NCBI GenBank assembly: GCA_964369175.1
Contig: CAYJEM010000032.1
Coordinates: 1 to 21,839, forward strand
Source: Tannockella sp964369175
GTDB lineage: Bacteria > Bacillota_I > Bacilli_A > Erysipelotrichales > Coprobacillaceae
Reading direction: 5' to 3'
DNA: 21,839 nucleotides
The notes beneath the pieces were generated by a model. It searched no databases. It was not told the DNA's origin and saw only the letters and a list, made by a program, of their open reading frames with translations. The position numbers were made by a program, and so were the translations under genes. Shown in pieces: positions 15,221 through 21,839 of this stretch; positions within the stretch are counted from its first letter, which is position 1; every line of letters begins with the position of its first letter.

Positions 15221-17686
15221 TTACAATGCAAATGGTCCTTTTTTAATATCAAAGTTTGGACTGTAGTAAGGATCCCCTTCATCAAGTAACGGTTGCCACT
15301 TACTTTGGAACAACGCCACTTCTCCTTGAAAACGTTTGATTTTTTCATCAGTATCTTCATATCCTCTTGATTTAGATTCATAATGATACCATCTTGAAAA
15401 AGGATTATATACTACTAATTTCCCTGTTTCTCTAACTCTTAAACATAAATCAACATCATTACATGCGACTACAAATTCTTCATCAAATCCATTGATTTCT
15501 TCAAAAATACTGCGTTTTATCATTAAGCAAGCTGCTGTTACTGCACTATAGTTAGTAGCAATTTGAGCACGCATCATATATCCACATTCTTCATCTTCGA
15601 TAGCATGATTGATGTGACCAGCATATCCACCAAAACCAATAACTACTCCTGCATGTTGAACAGTGTCATCGTCATATAATAGCTTGGCTCCTACAATACC
15701 AACTTCCTCACGGATACAATAACCAAGCATATCTTCGATACCTGTTGGTGATATTAACTCTGTATCATTATTTAATAATAATAAATAATCACCTTTACTA
15801 TATTTTACACCAAAGTTATTGATTGCTGAATAGTTGAAGCCTTTATCCCATTTAACTACTTTTACATAGTCATAGTTACTTTCTAAGTGTTCATAGTATT
15901 CAAATATTTCTGGTTCGTTACTATTATTTTCAATAATAATAACTTCAATATTTTCATAAGTATTTACATTTATAATTGAATCCATACATGTTTTTAAAGT
16001 TTCTTTGTGATTCATATTTGGAATAATAATTGATACTAATGGCTTGTCTTTTACAGCATAGATTGTTCTATACAATCCCCATAATGGAAGCATTTCTACT
16101 TTTGCATCAATATTTAAGCGTTCATAATGTGATTCAATAGCTTTTTTACCAGCTTCATAACAATACATCTTACTTGCTGGATTTTCAGCTGTACTAGCTG
16201 CATGCATTCGCCAATGATATAAAACCTTTGGCAAATGATATATACTTTTTGCCTTTTCAATACATCTAAACATTAAATCATAATCTTGTGATCCATCATA
16301 TTCGCTACGGAACCATCCTGCACTATCCATGATTGATTTTTTCACAACAAATAAATGCGTTATATAATTATGTGAGCGGAATAAATCAATACTAAAGTCA
16401 GGTTTAAAATTAGGGTCCATAAGACGGTTTGTCTTAGTTTCTAACTTATCTTCATCTGTGTATACGATATCATGTTTCTCAGTTTGTAAAGTATTTGTAA
16501 CTTCATATAATGCATCAAGTGTTAATAAGTCATCATGATCAAATAATGCGATATAATCTCCATCTGCAAGTTCCATTGCTTTGTTAGTATTCCCGGCAAT
16601 TCCAAAGTTATCATCAAGAAAAGTATATACAATTCTTGAGTCATTATTTGCATACTCTTGAATCTTATTTCTAAGTTTATCATTTCCAATGCTTCCATCT
16701 GCAATACATAATTGCCAGTTAGGATAAGTTTGACCTATAACTGACATTACCATCTCATCGAAAAACTGTAAAGGTGGATTAAATACTGGCACAATAATAC
16801 TAATTTTTGGTTCGTATTCGAACTTTGTGTTTCTTTGTATTTCTAAATCTTCTTGTGTTGGTGATTGACCTAAAAACCATCTATGATACTCAAAATCAGG
16901 TGTTGGCATTTCTCCCGAAAGTACTCTTTTCACAAATTTTTTAACACCATTTTTCTTTAGGTATTTAACACCTTTTTTCATAGTATGAGGATGTGCCATA
17001 ATACGCATTTTCGTAAATAAACTTGCTTTACGTTCTTTTAATATTTCACTTGGACTAATTGAAGTAATCCCTAGTTCATTAATAAATTCTACTTTTACAT
17101 TATCATCTGGCTTAGCAGTAAATGACATATGAAATCCAATCTGCTTATTGCTTTTATCAATGATTTCATATTTCACTAAATCTTTACGAGACATTGGACG
17201 TAATATTACATCTACCTTATTTCCATTTACAACTGCTGCGATTGTTGTTTCCTGCCCGAAATATCCTCTAGCCCAACCCTGTAAAATCCACATATTACTA
17301 CTTTCTTCATAGTGTAATCCATCAATACGGTAATCAACAGTATTATTTGTTTTGATTTTATTAACTTGCTTTTCATTCATTTCTAATATATTTATCTTTT
17401 GCATCCCAAACAATGCTTCTAGTTTTATCTTTGAAACATTCTTTTTAGGTACTTCGCAATGTACAATAAACCCACAATCTTCATGTTTGATATCCAAGTT
17501 AAATCTATCAACTAATTCTGGACGTTTAAATGTATGTAATGGTAACTTTACTATTTGATCATTTACTGTAAGTTCAAACCCTTGGCACTCTCTGCTTTCA
17601 TCAATTAAATACCCTTGTACAAATATATGTGTTAAATCATCTATTTCATTAACAATTACATAATCTATTTTTTTTCTTAAAGACAT
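15221..17686 (-). CDS. Large glycosyltransferase with two GT2 domains and duplicated N-terminal beta-domains
   Basis: The 821-residue protein probably extends the lipid-linked glycan with two catalytic sites. Residues 10-105 and 118-212 look like two copies of a small beta-domain (each with a QG-Y/W entry, VNxxxV, an R-x-x-LV motif and a G-F strand). Residues 215-290 are a basic, helical linker. The first GT2 domain (294-510) has IIVPVFNPP, LFDHDDLL (DxD at 383-386), YTDEDKL and SQDYDLMFRC; the second (551-790) has IIIPNMNHKE, LLNNDTEL (639-641), AKLLYDDDTVQHAG, NDVDLCLRV and YHYESKSRG. Both look intact, unlike its 668-residue paralogue. This architecture is typical of rhamnan or S-layer-glycan transferases. 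The ATG at 17686 follows AAGGAGA; it lies 18 bases after wzm. Linkage specificity cannot be inferred. Confidence 0.9.
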   Translation of the reverse strand: MSLRKKIDYVIVNEIDDLTHIFVQGYLIDESRECQGFELTVNDQIVKLPLHTFKRPELVDRFNLDIKHEDCGFIVHCEVPKKNVSKIKLEALFGMQKINILEMNEKQVNKIKTNNTVDYRIDGLHYEESSNMWILQGWARGYFGQETTIAAVVNGNKVDVILRPMSRKDLVKYEIIDKSNKQIGFHMSFTAKPDDNVKVEFINELGITSISPSEILKERKASLFTKMRIMAHPHTMKKGVKYLKKNGVKKFVKRVLSGEMPTPDFEYHRWFLGQSPTQEDLEIQRNTKFEYEPKISIIVPVFNPPLQFFDEMVMSVIGQTYPNWQLCIADGSIGNDKLRNKIQEYANNDSRIVYTFLDDNFGIAGNTNKAMELADGDYIALFDHDDLLTLDALYEVTNTLQTEKHDIVYTDEDKLETKTNRLMDPNFKPDFSIDLFRSHNYITHLFVVKKSIMDSAGWFRSEYDGSQDYDLMFRCIEKAKSIYHLPKVLYHWRMHAASTAENPASKMYCYEAGKKAIESHYERLNIDAKVEMLPLWGLYRTIYAVKDKPLVSIIIPNMNHKETLKTCMDSIINVNTYENIEVIIIENNSNEPEIFEYYEHLESNYDYVKVVKWDKGFNYSAINNFGVKYSKGDYLLLLNNDTELISPTGIEDMLGYCIREEVGIVGAKLLYDDDTVQHAGVVIGFGGYAGHINHAIEDEECGYMMRAQIATNYSAVTAACLMIKRSIFEEINGFDEEFVVACNDVDLCLRVRETGKLVVYNPFSRWYHYESKSRGYEDTDEKIKRFQGEVALFQSKWQPLLDEGDPYYSPNFDIKKGPFAL

Positions 17687-17704
17687 TATTGTTCTCCTTA
17701 TTTC

Positions 17705-18478
17705 TTATAACTCTTCTGCAAATCTTTTTTCAGCAGCTTTGAAAATTAAAAAACCTATAACTAACAATGCCATACTAAATAAAAACACAAAGAAAAGCTT
17801 CATCATATCTGGTGTTTGTTGGTATAAAAACACATCTCTATAAGACTGTATAACAACTGTCATAGGATTCAATGATACTAGTTGATATAACAATCCCGCA
17901 TCACTAAACAAACTTAATTCATAAATAATAGGTGTTCCATAAAACATCATATTTAATACAAACCCAACGATATATTCAGTATCTTGAATATATACATTAA
18001 TTGCTGAAAGACCAAAAACAAGCCCTAAAATCATAATTGTTTGAATAAGCAGTATAATTGGTAAATATATTATAGATGAGGCTATTCCCACACCACCAAA
18101 GATACAAAATGCCAAAATAATAATACATGATATAAGGAAGTTTACAAGACCACTAGCTACTGCCGAGATAGGTAATATCTCTCTTGGAAAATATACCTTC
18201 TTAATAATTCCAGCATTGCTTTTAATTGTTGTCATTCCTTGATTAACGGTTACTAAGAAGAAGTTCCATGGAATAATTCCCGTTACTAGATATAATAAAT
18301 AGTTATCACTACTACCTCGCATTAAATAAGGAAACACGATTGCATATACAACAACTTGTAATAGCGGATTTATAAAAGACCATAAAACCCCTAGAAATGA
18401 ACCTTTATATCTTCCACGGATTTCTTTTTTTACATTTGTCTTTAGTAACTCCCGATACAAATATAAATCTTTAAACAT
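17705..18478 (-). CDS. wzm: ABC-2 type polysaccharide export permease
   Basis: Membrane component of the ABC exporter that moves the lipid-linked glycan across the cytoplasmic membrane. The 257 residues begin with an amphipathic stretch (LYRELLKTNVKKEIRGRYKGSFLGVLW), the typical gate-helix signature of Wzm/TagG/RgpC proteins, followed by six hydrophobic segments (near 30-50, 60-80, 105-128, 138-160, 168-190 and 228-247) and the NPMTVVIQSYRDVFL motif before the last one. The ATG at 18478 follows AGGAGA, 11 bases after the wzt stop. The pairing with the ATPase gene makes the assignment firm. Confidence 0.92.
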   Translation of the reverse strand: MFKDLYLYRELLKTNVKKEIRGRYKGSFLGVLWSFINPLLQVVVYAIVFPYLMRGSSDNYLLYLVTGIIPWNFFLVTVNQGMTTIKSNAGIIKKVYFPREILPISAVASGLVNFLISCIIILAFCIFGGVGIASSIIYLPIILLIQTIMILGLVFGLSAINVYIQDTEYIVGFVLNMMFYGTPIIYELSLFSDAGLLYQLVSLNPMTVVIQSYRDVFLYQQTPDMMKLFFVFLFSMALLVIGFLIFKAAEKRFAEEL

Positions 18479-18489
18479 AATTTTTTCTC

Positions 18490-19623
18490 CTATATTTCAA
18501 TATTAAATGAAATTTCTTTACTAGTAATTTCTTCTTTGTTTTTACCGATTTGGCGAATTTGTACAATAATATTACCAACTTCTAAGTTTGTTGTATCATA
18601 TCGAAAGCGCCAACCAATTGTATCAACATCAACAAGACCGCCATACTGATCAATATATACATCAATAACATCTTGTCTTGTATATCTATCAACATCAGCA
18701 ATCATTTCTCCATTTACACTAACTTCTAATGTATACATATCATCATCACATAAAGACCATCCACCAATATCTAAGATTGTTCCTTTTTTTACAGTTTGGA
18801 AATCTTTTGGTGTTTCTACAAACAGTGTTCCTTTATATTTATCTTTACCTTCTTGAATTAACTTTTCACGTTCCTTTTTATGATCTATTGCTAGTTGTTG
18901 TAAGTATTTTTCAATAACATAATAAGGATCTCCATCTAATTTAAGGTTTCCTTTATATATCCAAATAGCACGATTACATAAACTCTTAACCACATCTAAA
19001 CTATGTGAAACGATAACGATTGTTTTATCACTGTTTTTTAATTCTTCTAAACGTTTGAAACATTTTTCTTGGAAATGTTGATCTCCAACTGCTAATATCT
19101 CATCAATTAATAAAATATCAGCATCAACATTAATCGCGATTGAAAATGCTAAACGCATATACATACCTGATGAATATGTTCTTACAGGGTTGTCTATAAA
19201 TGAACCAAGTTCCGAAAACTCTATGATCTGTTGTTCTCTAGCTTCAATTTCTTTTCTTGTCAAACCAAAGATTGATGCATTAAAGTAAATATTTTCTCTT
19301 CCCGAAAAATCAGGATGAAAACCAGCTCCTAGCTCTAATAAAGATGTTAATTTACCATTTGTTTCTAATTGTCCTTTATTTGGATATAGAATCTTAGTCA
19401 TTAGTTTTAATAATGTACTTTTACCACTACCATTTGTACCAATTAAAGCAACAGTTTCACCTTTTTTTATTTCAATATCGATATCTTGTAAAATATCAAT
19501 TAACTCTACCTTTGATTTATTCCAAAAAACAAGCCTTTCTTTAAGCGTGTTTGGTTTATCAAAAATACGTTTAAACTGTTTACTTAATCCAATTATTTCA
19601 ATTGCATTATTATTATTCTTCAT
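18490..19623 (-). CDS. wzt: ABC polysaccharide export ATPase with C-terminal accessory domain
   Basis: Powers glycan export together with the downstream permease. The 377-residue protein has Walker A IGTNGSGKST (61-70), the Q-loop region LLELGAGFHPDFSGREN, signature YSSGMYMRLAF (150-160), Walker B ILLIDE (170-175) and the H-loop SHSLD (206-210). A charged helix (230-262) leads to a C-terminal beta-domain (265-377), absent from simple TagH/RgpD ATPases; in Wzt proteins such domains bind the exported chain. Its GGWSLC, VSVNGEMIADV, TRQDVIDVY and IGWRF blocks resemble the duplicated N-terminal domains of the 821-residue transferase. The frame is open from a TTG at 19635, but ATG 19623 has GGAGG five bases upstream and is preferred. 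Fourteen bases follow the preceding stop. Confidence 0.93.
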   Translation of the reverse strand: MKNNNNAIEIIGLSKQFKRIFDKPNTLKERLVFWNKSKVELIDILQDIDIEIKKGETVALIGTNGSGKSTLLKLMTKILYPNKGQLETNGKLTSLLELGAGFHPDFSGRENIYFNASIFGLTRKEIEAREQQIIEFSELGSFIDNPVRTYSSGMYMRLAFSIAINVDADILLIDEILAVGDQHFQEKCFKRLEELKNSDKTIVIVSHSLDVVKSLCNRAIWIYKGNLKLDGDPYYVIEKYLQQLAIDHKKEREKLIQEGKDKYKGTLFVETPKDFQTVKKGTILDIGGWSLCDDDMYTLEVSVNGEMIADVDRYTRQDVIDVYIDQYGGLVDVDTIGWRFRYDTTNLEVGNIIVQIRQIGKNKEEITSKEISFNIEI

Positions 19624-19637
19624 ATATTCCTCCAAAA

Positions 19638-21017
19638 TTACATAGACCCTTTACCATAAATAACACCTCGAACAGTTTTATATATAATTGTTAGGTCTAA
19701 CCATATATTCCAATTACGGAAATAATAGTCATCTAGTTCACATCGACGTTGGAACCCAACATCACTTCTACCATTTGCTTGCCACATTCCAGTTATTCCA
19801 GGACGGCATGATATAATTGTTTCATAGTATATGCCCATATCTTCTATTTCTCTATATAGATAGGGTCTTGGTCCTACAAAACTCATCTCTCCTTTTAAGA
19901 CATTAATAAATTGCGGCCATTCATCTAAGGATGTCTTTCTTAAGAAGTGTCCTACTTTTGTGATTCTTGGGTCATTTACTAATTTTTTATTTTTTAAATA
20001 TTCCTCTTTTATTAAAGGATCTTTTTCCATAAGTTCTTCTAATAACCCTTCAGCATTTGGAACCATTGAACGAAATTTATATAACTTTACACTTCGTCCT
20101 TTAAATCCAACACGTTCTTGAGAGAATATCATTGGACCTTTATCGCCCTCTTTTAGCATTGCAAGTTTTACAAAAATTAATAATGGCAATAATATAACTA
20201 CTCCAATTAAGCCTACTACAATATCAACTGCTCTTTTTATAAATCGATCAAATAATGATAATTTATCCTTTGATGTTGCAATTAATAACATTCCATCAAA
20301 GTCTTGTACTTGTGATGAAAAGTTAATTGTGCCATTAACATTAGGTAAATACTTAACTGCAGATACCTTATCATATATGTTCTCCATAATAATATCAAGT
20401 TGTTTTTTATCAGCTTCTGGTATTGCAATAATAATTTGACTCACATTCTCTTTACGTATTACAAAATCCATTTGATGATATGGAAATACAGGTATATTTA
20501 CATGCTCATGACATACAACGTTATTTTGCGGAATATGACTTAAGATATCATTTTGAGTTACATCTATATATCCTATTACATTTGTAAGTGCAAATCTGTT
20601 TCTAGCAGCAATTGTACCTAAGCGGCTTGCTTCTACTCCAGTACCAATTATTAATGTTCTTCTAGCAAACTTACTACGTAAAATAATACGCATTGCTCGA
20701 TTTAATAGCAATACTGAACAAAACATTATTATTACAAAGAAAACTAAGACCATTCTTCTTTCATATCCAGTTGCATGTGGAACTAAAACAAGTAATGCTA
20801 CAAAAAAACATAAGTGTGATTTAGTAAGTTGTTGAATTTCTTCCCATATCAGGGTTGAAGAAATAACATAGTGTCCATATATAAACTGAAATAAAAAATA
20901 CAATAAACTAGAATTGAATACTAATGGTGGTTCAATCTTTAAAACGCCTGAAACGGCTATATATATTATCAACTCTAAGACAAATAATATACTAGAGTAT
21001 ATACTTCTATTTAGCAC
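19638..21017 (-). CDS. WbaP-type polyprenyl glycosylphosphotransferase (initiating enzyme)
   Basis: Initiates glycan assembly by transferring a sugar 1-phosphate from a UDP-sugar to undecaprenyl phosphate. About 460 residues: four N-terminal hydrophobic helices, a Rossmann-like segment (RRTLIIGTGVEASRLG), a single membrane-dipping helix (RFIKRAVDIVVGLIGVVILLP) and the catalytic domain with MIFSQERVGFKGR, LYKFRSM, TSLDEWPQFINVLKGEMS, FVGPRP, RPGITGMWQANGR and the WbaP-like C-terminus ending IYKTVRGVIYGKGSM. WbaP homologues usually use UDP-galactose or UDP-glucose; which is used here is unknown. The start is uncertain: two GTG codons, at 21026 and 21017, are in frame, and the AAGGGG site is correctly spaced only for 21017. 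A nearer ATG is out of frame and runs into a stop. Confidence 0.9.
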   Translation of the reverse strand: MLNRSIYSSILFVLELIIYIAVSGVLKIEPPLVFNSSLLYFLFQFIYGHYVISSTLIWEEIQQLTKSHLCFFVALLVLVPHATGYERRMVLVFFVIIMFCSVLLLNRAMRIILRSKFARRTLIIGTGVEASRLGTIAARNRFALTNVIGYIDVTQNDILSHIPQNNVVCHEHVNIPVFPYHQMDFVIRKENVSQIIIAIPEADKKQLDIIMENIYDKVSAVKYLPNVNGTINFSSQVQDFDGMLLIATSKDKLSLFDRFIKRAVDIVVGLIGVVILLPLLIFVKLAMLKEGDKGPMIFSQERVGFKGRSVKLYKFRSMVPNAEGLLEELMEKDPLIKEEYLKNKKLVNDPRITKVGHFLRKTSLDEWPQFINVLKGEMSFVGPRPYLYREIEDMGIYYETIISCRPGITGMWQANGRSDVGFQRRCELDDYYFRNWNIWLDLTIIYKTVRGVIYGKGSM

Positions 21018-21047
21018 ATAACCCACCCCTTTTCCACTTTTATAAAC

Positions 21048-21076
21048 AGTATACTATATGTTACTGTTTTTTTCTA
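21048..21076 (-). promoter_or_regulatory. Promoter of the wbaP-wzt-wzm unit, with an overlapping inverted repeat
   Basis: The minus strand carries TAGAAA (21071-21076) and TATACT (21048-21053) separated by 17 bases, the latter 5/6 to consensus. A perfect 8-base inverted repeat, AAACAGTA (21044-21051) and TACTGTTT (21062-21069) with a 10-base gap, overlaps the -10 and the spacer and could be an operator. Confidence 0.45.
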
Positions 21077-21097
21077 TTTATATTTTATTGTAGATTT

Positions 21098-21124
21098 AAA
21101 AAAAGAGCATCATTAGATACTCTT
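21098..21124 (-). terminator. Rho-independent terminator after the lipoprotein gene
   Basis: Nine-bp stem AAGAGTATC/GATGCTCTT with one G-U pair (21116-21124 with 21103-21111), loop of 4, then seven T on the minus strand. It starts 12 bases after the stop codon at 21137, separating the lipoprotein gene from the glycan locus. Confidence 0.88.
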
Positions 21125-21136
21125 ATACTAATTGAA

Positions 21137-21829
21137 TTATTGCGGATAATCTATTTGTACTGATGTGAATCGTCCTTTTTGATTTGCAGTTTCGAAACGA
21201 TAACGGAATCCTAAAGAATCTGTATATCGATAGTATCCATTTGTATTTTGCTCAGGTCCCCCAATTGTATCTAATAAATCTTGTGCATCTGTTACATTAT
21301 CAATCGGTAATTCACCATTTGCGGTTACAAGCACAATCGAGTCTATTTGTTGTAATTCTGGTCCTTTAGCTGCTGTATCAGAATCACTATATACATCATA
21401 AGTTAATGTAATACGCCCAACCTTAGCATCTTCTACTGAAATTTCTTTATCGTCTGGATTGTAATAGTGTAATCCAAATTCATGATATTGATCATCACTA
21501 ACGTATACTTTAACAATTTCTGTCAATGGAGAAAGTTCATAAGGTTCCATTTTTGGAAGCTCATCCAAAGTTTTTCCAGTATCACCAAACTCTACACGAC
21601 CATATTTTTCTAATGCTTTTATGTACTCACCAACTGTTTCAGGAAGTGATATTTTATCACCTTCAATCGTTATATAACGAATCGTTCCTTCTGATTCAGT
21701 AAAAGGTCTATCTGTTTCTTCCTCTTCTACTGGAGCTGGATCAACTGGTGTATCTTCACCTTCATTAGAACAACCTGTAAGTGTAAATACCATAAAAAGC
21801 GCAACCATTAAACTCAATACTTTTTTCAT
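21137..21829 (-). CDS. Unrecognised secreted lipoprotein
   Basis: The 230-residue protein has a lipoprotein signal peptide: MKK, a hydrophobic core from residue 4 to 17, and the lipobox LTGC with the lipidated cysteine at 20. An acidic, proline-containing linker (21-45) follows, then a soluble extracellular domain (46-230) that I do not recognise. It contains a SLPETVGEYIKALEKYG segment and ends with LGF/YRYRFE-type beta-strands and FTSVQIDYP, a pattern vaguely like small beta-sheet lipoproteins such as the DUF4309/BLIP-like group; I do not claim membership. Only 10 bases lie upstream in the window and no ribosome binding site is visible there, so the ATG at 21829 rests on the signal peptide. 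It is a separate transcription unit, so a role in the glycan locus is not shown. Confidence 0.8.
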   Translation of the reverse strand: MKKVLSLMVALFMVFTLTGCSNEGEDTPVDPAPVEEEETDRPFTESEGTIRYITIEGDKISLPETVGEYIKALEKYGRVEFGDTGKTLDELPKMEPYELSPLTEIVKVYVSDDQYHEFGLHYYNPDDKEISVEDAKVGRITLTYDVYSDSDTAAKGPELQQIDSIVLVTANGELPIDNVTDAQDLLDTIGGPEQNTNGYYRYTDSLGFRYRFETANQKGRFTSVQIDYPQ

Positions 21830-21839
21830 AATTTGTACT

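Noticed and set aside
19624..19635. TTG start giving four more residues to the Wzt protein
   Set aside because: GGAGG lies inside this extension and is correctly placed for the ATG at 19623.
21044..21076. Plus-strand rho-independent terminator (inverted repeat followed by a T run)
   Set aside because: No plus-strand gene lies upstream, and the repeat overlaps a minus-strand promoter; an operator is the simpler reading.
1..21839. Mobile elements, CRISPR arrays, tRNA or rRNA genes
   Set aside because: Looked for transposase-like proteins, spaced direct repeats and conserved tRNA arms; none were seen. The only repeats are the diverged paralogous LCP and glycosyltransferase genes.

Overview
The window looks like a piece of a low-GC Bacillota (Firmicutes) chromosome. 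Every gene I support lies on the minus strand, most starts have a strong AGGAGG-type ribosome binding site, and TGA is used as a stop, so the genetic code is the standard one. The sua5-rpiB-glyA order is that of the Bacillus ywlC/ywlF/glyA neighbourhood. The genus cannot be named from this alone.

Layout in the direction of transcription (right to left): (1) an unrecognised lipoprotein with its own terminator; (2) a unit encoding a WbaP-type initiating sugar-phosphate transferase, a Wzt-like ABC ATPase with a C-terminal accessory domain, a Wzm-like ABC permease and an 821-residue glycosyltransferase with two catalytic domains, closed by a strong terminator; (3) a MerR-type regulator fused to a SAM methyltransferase, apparently translated from a leaderless mRNA; (4) rfbA-rfbC-rfbB for dTDP-rhamnose; (5) a second glycosyltransferase unit with its own extended -10 promoter: a 668-residue double GT2 protein, a small GT2, rfbD, a GT2/Alg14 fusion and its Alg13-like partner; (6) two tandem LCP (LytR-CpsA-Psr) ligases; (7) the housekeeping genes sua5, rpiB and a glyA cut by the left edge.

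Regions 2 to 6 form a coherent locus for a rhamnose-containing surface glycan. RfbABCD make dTDP-L-rhamnose. The WbaP homologue loads the first sugar phosphate on undecaprenyl phosphate. The GT2 and Alg13/Alg14-type enzymes extend the chain at the cytoplasmic face, Wzm/Wzt export it, and the LCP proteins probably attach it to the cell wall. This resembles ABC-transporter-dependent rhamnan or S-layer glycan loci. No Wzx flippase or Wzy polymerase is present in the window.

The most unusual items are: the three-part GT2 / GT-B-half / Alg14 fusion; a small beta-domain that seems to be shared between the Wzt C-terminus and the N-terminus of the 821-residue transferase, where it occurs twice; the leaderless MerR-methyltransferase next to an rfbA promoter whose -35 and -10 boxes are 24 bp apart around a palindrome; and loss of the DxD motif in one catalytic domain of the 668-residue transferase. 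No RNA genes, insertion sequences, CRISPR arrays or gene-free stretches over 300 bases were found.
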